This document shows, in pieces, positions 47,967-59,284 of a stretch of 64,000 nt of DNA (position 1 is its first letter; the number at the start of each line of letters is the position of its first letter). The stretch is from the NCBI GenBank assembly GCA_015143295.1, contig CM026551.1:13069827-13133826 (forward strand), given 5' to 3'. The DNA comes from Tetracentron sinense. Taxonomy: Eukaryota; Streptophyta; Magnoliopsida; Trochodendrales; Trochodendraceae. The notes beneath the pieces were generated by a model. The model had not been told where the DNA came from, made no database searches, and saw only the letters and a list, made by a program, of their open reading frames with translations. The translations under genes and the position numbers were made by a program.

Positions 47967-48200
47967 AAACGATTATCTCACCGATCAAAACCCTAACCCT
48001 ATGCACTTATCAAAACCCTAACCCAATCTTATGCACGGATCAAAACCCCAACCCTAATCATATGCACCGATCAAAACCCTAACCCTATGTACCGATCAAA
48101 TCACCAACAATAACCCTACGCAAAGATCAAATCCCCAATAGTAACCCAATGCACCGATTGAACAAAAAAAAAACCCTAACCTTATGCACCGTCTGAAGAA
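47967..48200. repeat. Telomere-like minisatellite
   Basis: About seven units of 25-35 bp built on TCAAAACCCTAACCCTATGC with ACCGA spacers. The core is the plant telomere repeat CCCTAA in degenerate form. It lies 3' of a splice-donor-like site on the minus strand, consistent with an intronic position. Confidence 0.75.
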
Positions 48201-48246
48201 AAAATCCAAAAAAAAAAGGAAGAAAAAGGAGGAGGAGGAGCTTACC

Positions 48247-48420
48247 TGAGACGGAGGACTGCTAATGGAGGAGGAAAAGCTCCCTAGTTCTTCGCGCAAG
48301 GAAATGGAGGAGGAGAAGCGAACACAGTTAACTTTGCGTTGGGTGAGATTGAGAGAATGTGGGAATGAAAAGTGAAAACAGTACTCTATTCCGGAAGGGG
48401 GCAATGGATTTCTTCAGACA
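48247..48420 (-). other. Exon-like segment, possible 5' UTR exon of an unidentified gene
   Basis: On the minus strand a CT-rich leader-like sequence runs to a strong donor CCGTCTCAG/GTAAGC (48246-48247). No matching coding exon was found downstream on the minus strand. On the + strand a short frame from 47892 (MPMASGVLGNTH...) ends in the minisatellite and matches nothing I know. Speculative. Confidence 0.25.
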
Positions 48421-48767
48421 GATACCCGAGTATTTTACTCAAGCATCCCTCTTCACATGACGCGTAGGAAGGCATTTAATCACTTCCATGGTCGGTGAAG
48501 TGAGGAGGGGCGTCGGCTCATCTTTACTTGCCACGTGACTCTCTTTTAACTGTGGTTAAGATTAGGGTTTAAATGAACCCAATTTGATGGTAGCTGTTTT
48601 TGGTTAAGGCAACTACACCACCACAAGGCCATAGCTACCGTCAAGGCAAGTTATACTTGATAGTAGTTGAAGAGGCGGTTTTGTGTGAGAGCGAGGAGCA
48701 ATAGTTTCCTCCTACCGTGGAGCAAACAATTGTTATTTAACTTAAGGGACAAATTCTTCTCCAGTTG

Positions 48768-49096
48768 TAACCGGTTTTGCCAAAACCGGTTACGCCCCCT
48801 TAGGTGGCCACATGTCTCTTTTGACACCTCTTAACTATGGTTAAGATTCATTCACCCCTAAGCTTCACCCACCTATTCTTGGTTTTTAGAAAAAATAATA
48901 AAAAGTTTTGTTAACTGTGGTTAAAATTTACCAATTCTTAGGATTAATTTTTTAAAAATATTTTTTCTAAAAACCAAAGAGAGGTGGGTGAACCTAGGGG
49001 TAGGTGAATCTTAACCACAATTAAGGGGTGTAAAAAGGGACATGTGGTAACCACAGGGTTGTAGCCGGTTTTGCCCAAAACCGGTTACAACTGGCA
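48768..49096. mobile_element. Fold-back element with perfect 19-bp terminal inverted repeats
   Basis: Ends CCAGTTGTAACCGGTTTTG and its exact inverse. The arms continue through an ACATGTCTCTTTTGACACC / GGTGTAAAAAGGGACATGT pair and ACCTATTCTTGGTTTTTAG against CTAAAAACCAAAGAGAGGT. About 330 bp, possibly MULE-type. No clear target duplication. Confidence 0.75.
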
Positions 49097-49189
49097 AAGA
49101 TCATCAGTCTTAACTTAATAGAGGTGATAGCATCGTGCGCATGTATCATTGGGTGGTACCATTGGGTGGTACGCGTGCATCTCTTAAGA

Positions 49190-49445
49190 TTGTCATGTGT
49201 CCTCATTGACACTCATTAACCGTGGTTAAGATTCATTAATCTTTAGGATTAAATAATATAACTTTGGTTCTTAGAAAAATATTTAAAAAAATTTATCCAC
49301 ATGAGTTGGTGAATCATAAGCAAGGTCAATATTTTAAAATACTTTTCCTACAAATTTTTTTAAACAAAACTTTAGAATATTTAACCCTATTGAGTGGATT
49401 TTCACCACAGTCAATAGGTGTGAAAGAGGACACATGGTGAACTTG
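49190..49445. mobile_element. Related fold-back element
   Basis: The arms CATGTGTCCTCATTGACACT and GTGTGAAAGAGGACACATGG pair, with TTAACCGTGGTTAAG-type sequence inside. Same module as 48768-49096 and 63735-64000. Confidence 0.6.
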
Positions 49446-49584
49446 GGAGGTGTGTGCGTACCACCCTACGGAATGTGCAATGTATGCTATCGCCTCTCCA
49501 TGGGTTACATTAAGGCATCTGTCATAGGAAATCCGATGCCTTGGAAGAGGGTTATTTTTGGAAGGAAATTGATTATTTCCATGC

Positions 49585-49785
49585 TTTAACACCTACTGGC
49601 TCTCTTGCCATGCTTTAACACCTACTGGCTCTCTTGCACCAGTGGTTGGGGTGTGGCCTCCAGATGTGGGAGGTCAGGGGATTGAATCCTCTCGGGTATT
49701 AGTTGCAAGAACTCCCCTGCTGCTAACCCCTAACAACCTAACCAATTCAAGATTGCTCATCAATCCGATTTTTTTTTTTAGAAAG
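49585..49785 (+). mobile_element. tRNA-derived SINE
   Basis: A-box-like TTGCACCAGTGGTTGGGG and B-box-like GGGATTGAATCC are followed by a T-rich then A-rich tail near 49770-49795. The 5' end carries a direct duplication of a CCATGCTTTAACACC-type 28-bp unit. Confidence 0.6.
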
Positions 49786-49799
49786 AAAAAAAAAAGAGG

Positions 49800-51140
49800 A
49801 AAATAATCACATCCTCGGTCGGTAACACGACGATTGGGTTAGGGTTAATGGATCTTAACTATTTATCAATTTATTAAACCTCGTAGTAGCTAAAATTCCA
49901 TAAAATAGTGATTAGTATGGGTGTTAAACCACATAAGATTGCACTGGTTTCCGTTGACTTTTTCTCTAAATTAATTCTAAGTCAATGGGTAACAAGATTT
50001 ATTGATTTTAACCTAAGATCAGAAATTAGACAAATTCTATTTTAACTAATTAAATTAAGAGTTTTTTGTGTTATATCAGTGAGAGAAAATCTAGAGTGTT
50101 TGAATCCACCACTACCTTCATAATTAAATCCATATGCATTCATTCGGGCCTCTCAAATGCAAACAATATAAATGATTCGAAATCTCAACTCATCAAAACA
50201 AGGATTATTCGAATGATCAAACTCTAGGCATATTTCATATTCGGTTAACACAAGTAATACACACTAAACTAGGGTTCTGAAATTACTTGTTTTCCCTATA
50301 CATAAAATATCATATAATTTAACTCTTTGACAGAAATATCATTATATAAAATCCATACCAACAATCACAGAAAAATGATATAAATTATTTCAATCTCAAT
50401 ACAATAAAACCTAAAAAAATGATAAGATCATATTGAAATCGATTATAAATTCGAATAAATTGGTTGAAAAACAACTCTCTCATTATGCAGTCATTGTTTA
50501 CAGAAAAGAGAAAACATAAATAAAATACAAAGGATACGATTACTTGACTAAGGTTTCATCTAAACCCTATAAAATAAGATTAGTTCATATTGAGGATTAA
50601 GGATACCGCTTTCGACGAGGAATACAAAGAACGCGAAGAACCTATCCTTCAACCTTCACAAATCTCCAAAGCATTCTCTCTTCAAAATCCCTAAAATTCA
50701 GAACTCCTTAATGAGAGTATTCATTTCTTATTTATGGAGAATGCTAATTTTGGCTTTGGACTCTCAAAATTGACAAAAATTGGATTTTCGTACAACTCAA
50801 AAACGGAGGTTTCAGCATCACCCGACCGATCGGCCAACTCTGGGCCGATAGATCGCACGTTGGGTCCAATCAATCGGACTCTCTTGGCTGATCAGTCGCC
50901 CTGGCGGCGATTTGGGCTTTTCCGGTCTTTTTCTTATTTTCATCTGCTTGACTCGGATCTTTACTCGGTTGAGGTTCATTTTGAGCTTTTAACTTTTCAT
51001 TGTAAGTCTTTTTTTCTTGTATGAACCTGAAAACACTCAACACACTCAAGTGAAGTAATGTGATAGATAAATATGCTTAATATGATTAACAACTGCAGTT
51101 TGAAGTGCATAAATGTGTAACAATTAGCACCGATCAGTTG
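49800..51140. other. Intergenic DNA
   Basis: AT-rich to about 50700, then a GC-richer stretch with ACCGATCGGCC and GGCGGCGATTTGG (50820-50920). No supported gene; the open frame at 50734-51024 has no recognisable features. Confidence 0.35.
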
Positions 51141-51143
51141 AAT

Positions 51144-51340
51144 TAGTCTAGGGATACTCCCAATGTGTACTCCTAAATATACTCCCAAATCCTAACCGTT
51201 TATCTCGATTGTTAAACGGTTAGGATTAGAGTTGATGTGGCATTAGAAAAAACAAAATAAGCCAATTCAAATCTTGGCCTTTAGTGGTTGGTTATAAACG
51301 GTTAGGATTAGAGAGTACATTTGGGAGCACCCATAGACGG
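51144..51340. mobile_element. About 200-bp TIR MITE, copy 2 of 2
   Basis: Left AGTCTAGGGATACTCCCAAT and right TTTGGGAGCACCCATAGACG are mutually inverted. The interior matches 33408-33604 closely. Confidence 0.8.
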
Positions 51341-51789
51341 ATTCCCGATCAGTTAGTAAATCTTAACCATGGTTAATAGAGATTAAAAGAGACATATGTT
51401 GACATGTGAATGCGATTGAACTCTCCCCCAAGTTCAATCACAATTGGTTGTGATCCGATCTCATGCTGATGGTGCCACAAAGCAAAGGAACACAGAAACA
51501 GAGGAGGTCTTCTTAAATATAACATAACACAGGAAGCTTTTCTGAAAAGCCCAAAATAAAATTTAAAGTAATAAACACTGAAATAAGTTTCAACGGTAGC
51601 CTTCCTTTCTGGTTTTGGACAAAAGCAACGGTAACTTTCTATTTAGCCATGTCTGAAGAAACCCATCAATTCTAAACTCTAAACCTGTCTTACTTCCCTC
51701 AAAACCCCATTTCAAATTCTCTGTTCTTCCCATTTTTTCTTAGCTCTGAATCATCTGCAAATACAAAAGAAGAGACCACACAGAAAGAA

Positions 51790-53113
51790 ATGATCATCGA
51801 ACGCGTCGTGACTGTTGAGTATCTCGAGCCGTCGATGTCTCGAGAGCTCCTCTGCAAATTCCCGGACAACTCGGCCTTCGATTTCGACTACTCTCAGAGC
51901 GCACTTTGGTCTCCTTTGATCCCTCGTGGGTACGCTTCGTTTTCTGGTTCTCCGATGAAAATACAGAGAAAACTCTCATATGGGTTGGAGAAAATCACGC
52001 AAGAAAATTTTAAGAAGGTGACCACTAAGATCAAGACGAATATCACAACCAAGATCAAGAAGAAGAAGAAAATCTCTGATCTTTCTCCTACTCCTGTGAA
52101 GGGTTACACACCAAGAAAGGTAAATTTCTAGTAGGGTTTCCAGTTTATGCTTTATTTTTCATTGAGTAATTGTGGACACGAGTTAAAAATGTTTAGATTA
52201 CTGAAACAGAAATATACCCATTTGAGGATTTTTTAAGGTTCTTAGCAGATCATTGGATTTTTCTGGATTGATTGCAGTGAAAAGCAAAGACAAAAACAAT
52301 ATTTTCATAAGATAGTTCAGCTGCAGATCAATTAATGTATTTCGATTATTATTTTTCTCTCAAAATAGTTGAGATTTCGCTAAGAAATCGCGGAAACGAG
52401 TTTAAAAAAGGCGGTTCAGATTTGCAAATACAAGATCGTTTGAGAGTTCAGGGATTTCACATAATAGTGCAATTTTTCTTGGTTGTTGGATATAGGATTT
52501 AATCTTGGAAATTGGGAGGTACCCAGATTGGAATTTCAGTTTTCAGAATGATTTCAATCACCTGATTGATTTTTGCGTTTCTTTTTCAACAATTTCCTTC
52601 GAACTTTCCCTATACTTTTTGTTTTAATTTTCGAGCTCTGTTTTTCTTGATTGCTAGGGTTAAATCTCCATATATTTGTGAAAAGCTTCTTGATAGATTG
52701 AAATACGATTTGATTATTGAAATTGAGAATGCCCAATTCGAATCCATTATTCAAGGACGGTTCTGATTGTTTCAAATCAAATGACTAATTTTCAATTATT
52801 CTCCCTTTTTTCTCCCCAAATTTTTTTGTTTGTTTAATTTTTGGGTTTAATGATCACAAAAACTGAGATATACCCAGATTGTGAAGTCCATTTTTCAGGG
52901 ATTGCTTTGGTTCTTTCCAGTCATTTGATTGATTTTCTACCCTTATCTTTTTTCTGTTTTTTTTTGCCTCAAATTTCTTGTTTTATTTCCAATCTCATAA
53001 ATGTTTTCTTCCAGGGATGGACTAAGGTGTTGAAAGCTGCCTCCAAACAATTCAAGAGGAAGAAGAAGGATTCTCCAATCCATGTAAAGCTCTCCAATTT
53101 TCTGAGAGATTAA
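51790..53113 (+). CDS. Small lysine-rich plant protein of unknown function (142 aa, two exons)
   Basis: Exons 51790-52119 (110 codons) and 53015-53113 (32 codons plus TAA), phase 0, donor AAG/GTAAAT and acceptor CTTCCAG. The N-terminus begins MIIERVVTVEYLEPSMSREL followed by LCKFPDNSAFDFDYSQSALW, a block I recognise as recurring in uncharacterised plant proteins without a named function. The middle is Lys/Thr-rich (KKVTTKIKTNITTKIKKKKK) and the C-terminus is basic (KQFKRKKKD). No signal peptide or membrane segment. The basic runs could be nuclear localisation signals, which is inference only. The start is the first ATG after a CT- and A-rich leader. The intron (895 bp) is T-rich and element-free. 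Appears intact and is not obviously linked to its neighbours. Confidence 0.8.
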
Positions 53114-53544
53114 GAACTTTAAGACTTCTTCTCTTTTTGGCTAACGATGGAGCATTGTGTACCCTCTGTATTCTGTTTATGTAATTCTATTTTGTTGTAG
53201 GATGTTATTTTTTTGAGCTCTGTTTCACTTCAACTATCAAATTAGAACAATGGAGCATTGCACCTCTATTTCAGCTTCTTTTCTCTCCACTGATTTTCTT
53301 GGCAACCAAACACTGTAAAGGAATCGGCTGGCAATCCCCTTCGAAATTCCCTTAAACTTCTTTTTTTCTAAAATTTTAGAACAAATCTTTGGTAAAACAT
53401 GCGAGTGTTCTTATTGTTTTTCTCTATTTGTAATTAAAATTCAATTTTTAAGCAGGACCCAGCTTATCAGATAATCAAACTTACTGTGAAGTAATTAGAC
53501 GCTACGATTTTGACATCCGATACAAATTACCCTATCTTGCAAAG

Positions 53545-53722
53545 AACTTTTTTTTTGACTTCGTTATACGGTTAGGCCGCAACCCTAGTTAGTAAGTTAG
53601 TGAGTTAGGCTAGAACTAATGGTTGGTCTCAACGCCACACCACTCAACTCGAACTTGAGTCCTCTCACAAATGAGAGAATACGACCTACCACTGGACCAA
53701 AGCCAGGAGGCTTCCAAAGAAG
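53545..53722 (-). mobile_element. tRNA-derived SINE
   Basis: On the minus strand: A-box-like TTGGTCCAGTGGTAGGTCG, B-box-like AAGTTCGAGTTG, tail GGTTGCGGCCTAACCGTATA and a short A run. Confidence 0.75.
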
Positions 53723-53739
53723 TTGAATGCTCCAATTCA

Positions 53740-54480
53740 CACATTCGAATTCTGTAACAGAAATCACCTTCAGCCCAATAGATGCTGGATTCCTTGTTCC
53801 TCTATGGTACCAGAGTGTTTAACTAAACCCACAATTCGCGAAGCTTGCACATCCTCTAATCAAAGACCATAACAAATCATGAGCGCACATCCCTGCAGCT
53901 GCTTATTGACTGAACCATCAAAGTTCAGTTTCAGTCATGGAAAACTAGGAAGATTCTATTCATCAAGTTCCATCTCTTCTCGCTTTTCGGCACACAAACA
54001 TTACCTGCCATAAGAAGTCTTTGAGTTATCATCCTTTAAAACTTCTGTAATGGAAACTTCGTGTTTTGGACAATGGCTTCGTTTCTTGCAAACCGCAGTT
54101 GCCTTAGAAGGAAGCAAACTCTCTCTTGCACTTCACTTATATTTCTGTTACCCATATTCATTTCTATTGTTCTAATTACCTCCAGCCTGTCTGCAATTGA
54201 GGTTAGCTATTCTGTGATGTGATTAGGAATTGTAGGTTTCAATTGACATCCAGTAAGTATATGTAACAGCATTCCTTTTGGTTTGGCCACAGTCAACCTG
54301 AGTTTTCCCTCCCGTGAAGAAGATATATAGTCGATACCGATCTCTACACAAGAGCCACACTGCATTAGCTTGTTTAAGCTCCTCTCTATCTTGTTGTTTA
54401 ACCACGCGACAAACTTGACTAAGAATTACATTTCCGGGTTTGGTCCCTGGCACAACAAAAGCCATTTAAACTCTTCAGAG
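53740..54480 (-). mobile_element. Possible non-LTR RNase H-like remnant
   Basis: On the minus strand near 53945 a stretch reads LKLNFDGSVNKQLQ, the opening motif of the RNase H-like domain in plant non-LTR elements. Nearby frames (54223-54465) show no clear domain. Weak, broken by stops. Confidence 0.3.
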
Positions 54481-55017
54481 TAGTGATTCAAAGATCCCCT
54501 TCATTGTCCGAGGCTTATAACACCCAGCACCTTCATGTTCACATTAAAACTCCCCCTATTGATTTTCTTATCTCGGGGGAGGTAAATTTAAGTTTTAAGA
54601 ACAAAAAAAGGTCGACAATGCTTCTCTTGTGTTCATCATTTTCCGTCGTTAGAATCTCATAATGAAAATGAAATTAGCTTTAGCCTAATAATGTACTTAG
54701 AATTGAAGTTTGTATTGGAAATATAATGCCTGAATAGAAAATTTATGAACTTAAATATTTAAGCTTGCAAAAAAAAAAAGTACAAAAAAGTAAGAAAAAT
54801 TTTAAGTTTCTTATTATTATTATTATTATTATTTTCCTTTCATTGCTTGCTATTAAATCATAAATTTTGAAAATTCATATAGTAAATTGTTGTCCTCAGG
54901 AGAACCATGATTTAGAATTGACTCTTTTCTGTTGGAAATAGCTATTTAATCATAAACTCCAATTCGTGTCCGGGTAGATGCACAAATTTTGTGTGTGTGA
55001 GTTGCATCCATTCAAGA

Positions 55018-57681
55018 TTAAGGGGTAGCTCAATTGGCAAGGGACCACGCCTCAGGAAGTGGAGGCCCTGAGTTCGACTCTTGCCATCCCTTAGGAGCCA
55101 CCTACACAAGGTTCCATGGTTCTCATGTGTCTTGGGCTTATCGGTTCATGTGGGTTGCAGGGTTTTGCATGCATATGGAGTTTACCTGGTCTACCCGAGA
55201 AGGTGTGTGTAGAGACCCAGATTTCTTTCCATGTAATTACCCCACTCTTCAAGGGCATTTTAGTCTTTTGGACTTGTTTATGTCTGTGTTCAAGTGTTAA
55301 ATTAATGTTATGGGGTGTTTAAGATGTTTAAAACAAATTAACCAAGGTTAGAATGGAATGAAAGAAAAGAAATAGAAGAAAACTGAGAAAAATAGCACAG
55401 CTGGTCGATTGGCTTTATGAAAAAGGGGGATCAGGGGTTCCCTAAGCAATTCGGTCGACCAACCCCCAACCCCGGTCGACCGACTGTATAGATTTTATGA
55501 AAAAACAGGGGAACAATAGCATTTCTAAGCCAGCCCGGTGGACCACCCCTCCTGGCCAGTCAACCGCCCACCAGAGAACTTGGGTTTAAAACCCATTTTG
55601 CAAGATTTTAAAGGGTAATTTGGGGTTTTCATTACCCTAAGTCTATAAATAGTCTTTTATTTCGAGGGTTTGAGATCCCTAAATCCCTCAAACCCTAATT
55701 TGGCAAAGTCGATGAGAAACCTAGGGTTTTTAAGTGTTGGCTTGCTTGCAAATAAAGAAATTGCTCAAGAGAGAAGAAGGAAGTTTGGAAATCACCATCA
55801 AGCCTTCTTGGGAGCGTTTTGGATCGAAGGGAACGATCTCAAAAGTCGATATACTATCCAACTCAACTCTATTATGAATATATGCATGTCTAAGATTGAA
55901 TAAGTTAGAAATGTTAGATTATTGGCATGCTTATGGTAATATTATGGGTAATGGAGTATGAATTATGTGTATTATAGATGTATATAGTTTTGTGAGCATG
56001 AAGTTGGGAAAATGTGAAGTGCTATGTGATGTTAAAGCTATGAATGGGTGAAACGGAAGATGAGAATGTATGCGGATGGATTTCATGAGCTTGAATGGTT
56101 GTGGAATGATGAGAAATGGAGAATGGGGATATATGTGGATGAATTTTATGGTTTGTATGACTTGTGGATTGTTGAAAAATGAAAAATGGATCAATGTGAT
56201 GAATGATGAGTAATTTAGAAATTAATATTTGTGAATTGACTATGATACATGATAAAATTATATATGTAATTATTTGTTAAATTATGTCCTAATTATGTTG
56301 TATGGTGATTGATATTCGGGGAAATCAAATCTTAGAGGAAGTCTTCCATGTCGAGAATTCTCTAGCTAAGATGTAACCTGACAAAATTTCTTGATGGAAG
56401 GTCGGAATCTAAGGGATGATCGTCTCAAATGTTAATCGCGACACTAATGCACAAGTTCACATGTATGATAAGTAATAAGTCTCACAAGGGCATTCACTGA
56501 TAAATATACGAATTAAGGTTGCATGCATTGTTAAGCTGGGAAAACATTATTAAGCTGAGAAAGTACTGTTAAGTTGGGAAAGCATTGTCACTCTGGTAAA
56601 GACTGTTATGCTGGTAAAACTGTTACAAATCATGTATGCTCATATATGTATGATCTCATGAATCCAATTGCATATCTAGTAAAGCTGCTTCATTGTTAAG
56701 CTGAAAAAACATTGTTAAGCTAAGAAAGTACTATTAAGTTAGGAAAGCATTGTTACTCTGGTAAAGACTGTTATGTTGGTAAGACTATTACAAATCATGT
56801 GTGCTCATATGTGTATGATCTCATGATTCCAATTGCATATCTGGAAAAGCTGCTTCCATGATTCTAATTGCATATCTGGTAAAGCTGCCCAAAAAGCATA
56901 TGTATGTTCACATGTGTGTGACCTCATGCTTCCTATTGCATAAACCGGTAAAGCTGCTCAAAAAGCGTATGTATGCTCGTATGTGAACGATCTCATAAGC
57001 ATTCACATCTCATTAGTCTAAGAGTCTCACAAGTACACGAGTCAAGATGATGATATGATATGTTATGCTCACATGTTTGTTCAGCACTCTGATTATTTAA
57101 TTATGATATTATGTTATTGAATATGGTACTAAGTGCAGAGATACTATGATGTTAGTTGGATTTTATATACACCGAGTATTTTTGTACTCAGCCAGACTGT
57201 TGTCTTGGCAGGTGTGGAGCCTGAGTTAGCTACTGAGTTTTGGGTAGAGGAAGTATATGGCGTAGAGGAAGATCATTTCCCTTACTACTAGATAGTTGTT
57301 TTGGTTTGGAAAAGTTGTAATAAACCTTATGACATTTTATTTCAGTTGATTTTGATGTTACTTAGAGTTATGCACTTTGTCGATTCTATTCATATAGTAG
57401 ATTATGTATATGTTGACCTTAGACTTGTGCAAGATAGTTTGGTTTTATATCAAATTTTATTATTCTCATCTTTGGAGACTCATGTTAGTATGCTTTGTAT
57501 GTTATGGAATTTAAGCAGCTGAAGAAATGTGGCACCCAATGTCCCATTTTGGTCAAGGTGGGATTTGGGGTCGTTACAGTGTGAGTCTTGTCATCTCCAC
57601 CCACCCCTAACTTAGAACATATACTAACCTACTAACCAAGGTTGCAGGCTAACCGTATGTCGTTCATCAAAAAAAAAACAA
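55018..57681 (+). mobile_element. tRNA-derived SINE split by a solo LTR
   Basis: The 5' piece 55018-55207 has A-box-like GGGTAGCTCAATTGGCAAGG and B-box-like GAGTTCGACTC. The 3' piece 57579-57681 carries the family tail GGTTGCAGGCTAACCGTATG and A10. The solo LTR at 55208-57578 lies between, with its 5-bp target duplication drawn from the SINE. Confidence 0.8.
55208..57578. mobile_element. Solo LTR of an LTR retrotransposon (fossil)
   Basis: 2371 bp, begins TGTAGAGACCC, ends GGGGTCGTTACA. Exact 5-bp duplication GTGTG (55203-55207 and 57579-57583). The internal region is lost, as after LTR-LTR recombination. Contains an imperfect direct repeat of about 175 bp (56530-56880) with further partial units to 56990. 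The GGTC-TTACA ending resembles the 11420-13654 solo LTR, suggesting related Gypsy-like families. Looks whole as a solo LTR. Confidence 0.85.
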
Positions 57682-57886
57682 TATTATTATTTCATACAGG
57701 GAGACATGTTTCTTAGTTGGTACAAAGTTTTCTCACTTGAAAGGGTGAAGTGGTTAAAGTATGTATGATAGAGTGGAGGAGATAGAGTTGTATGATGAAT
57801 GGTGACTAGGGTTAGGCATATTTCAATTCTAGTGAATTTAAAATTTAGGATTATTTAGGGATACCTATTTCTTACAAATGGGGGTT

Positions 57887-58575
57887 TGAATCGCGAGGTT
57901 CAATACCAGTGGGTCCTGGGCCTTTCCCCAAGCGAGAGGTCCTGGGTTCCATTTCTCACTCCTCTTTGGGGCCAGCCCTGCACGGGTAGGGCTGTCAACG
58001 TGTCGGATTCGGACCGAATCTGCCTAGATCCGAATTCGATCCGATTAAGAATCTGACAAATCCGAATCCGATTCGAGATCCGTCGGATCATGAATTAATC
58101 AATCCAAATCCGATTATATTTTTAAGATCCGAATCCGATCCGATTATGGTTATTATTTTTTTAAAAACTCTATTTTAATAATACAAAAATCTAAAGTACC
58201 TTAATTAACTCTAATTAATGCTAATTTTTTTAAAATTAATACTTTATGCATAAAAAATCTATATAATATATTTAAAATGATTTTAAAACGTTATTATAAT
58301 CGGATCGGATTTTACATGAATCGAATCACCCTATATCCGAATCTAATCCGATTATAATTGGATTCCATCGATCCGATCCGAATCTGATTCGACGGATCAC
58401 ATATAGGGTCCAAAGTCCGGCTAATCGGATCGGATCCGGATCTTGGTCCGATCAATTGACAGCCCTACGCACGGGTTTACCCGGACTTACCTGGTGGGCA
58501 GGTTGCGGGCTCATGCCGCATCCTCAAGGATTAGTCCTGACCCAAAGGGTTGGGGACACCCCCCGTTTTTTTTTA
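57887..58575 (+). mobile_element. tRNA-derived SINE split by a hAT MITE
   Basis: Pieces 57887-57986 and 58468-58575 together match the SINE at 4299-4502: CAGTGGGTCCTGGGCC, B-box-like GGTTCCATTTCTCAC, then GGTGGGCAGGTTGCGGGC and GGATTAGTCCTGACCC. Confidence 0.8.
57987..58467. mobile_element. hAT MITE inside the SINE
   Basis: 481 bp. Perfect 12-bp terminal inverted repeats TAGGGCTGTCAA. 8-bp flanks TGCACGGG and CGCACGGG (7 of 8). The interior is rich in GGATCGGATCCGAATC-type subrepeats. Confidence 0.92.
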
Positions 58576-58785
58576 AAAAGACGTTTTTTCAATCTTGTAT
58601 TCTTGTTGAGTTCAAGGTATTATGGATAGATTAATCTTGGAAATAGTTAACGTACCCATGGATTCCAAAATCTTAGTTTTAATTTAGTTAAGCTTAACGA
58701 GGATTAAATGGATCCGCTAAGCATTGTTCATCTTGGAAAATAGTTAATCTTGAGGAGGTCAACTCTAACCATATATAGTGTATTT

Positions 58786-58959
58786 TTTTTGTTAACCGTG
58801 AGGTGTCCGCAGCTCAAGACTCCGACTAATCCCCACAAGTTGCCCAGAGATAGCCTCTCAGGCGAACGCGCAACATGAGTGCATCCAGATTCGATCGTAG
58901 GACCTTCGGGTTTACGGTTCATCCCACGACCACTGGGCTACACCTCTGGGGGGGGTCAA
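58786..58959 (-). mobile_element. tRNA-derived SINE with target duplication
   Basis: On the minus strand: A-box-like GTAGCCCAGTGGTCGTGG, B-box-like GATCGAATCTGG, body and a short A tail. Flanked by exact ATATAGTGTATTT (58773-58785 and 58960-58972). Confidence 0.9.
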
Positions 58960-59027
58960 ATATAGTGTATTTACTCGCGGGATAAAGACGAGTTCTTTAT
59001 TCTTTTTATGGCATTTACTAAAAGAAC

Positions 59028-59284
59028 AATAGTCCCCTCGTCGACCAAGGAGGGGACTATTCCTCCTTGCTCTCACATAGCTGACCCTTCAACTTCCATT
59101 TAATCGGGTTAGTTTTTTTTAACCTTTTAGTTAATTTTTTTTCTTCTTCTAAAAACTAAGGGTAGATGGGTGAACAGGGTGGATGAATCTTAACTACAGT
59201 TAAATGAGGTTAGAAGGGGAACACATGGCAAGAAAATGGGAGCCGAGACACCCCTCCTCGCATCACCGACCGAGAAGGTGACTA
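59028..59284. mobile_element. Fold-back MITE, right tip cut by a Helitron
   Basis: The left end AATAGTCCCCTCGTCGACC pairs with the right end ACCGAGAAGGTGACTA. Same family as 61107-61373, whose right tip reads GACTATT. The final TT lies beyond Helitron H3. Confidence 0.65.

Noticed and set aside
47967-48200. CRISPR-like array (regular short repeats)
   Set aside because: Units vary in length and sequence, contain the plant telomere motif, and the DNA is clearly plant nuclear.
48096-48404. 102-codon minus-strand open frame
   Set aside because: Composed mostly of Ser/Phe runs from a CT-rich leader-like segment and a donor-side intron; no family resemblance.
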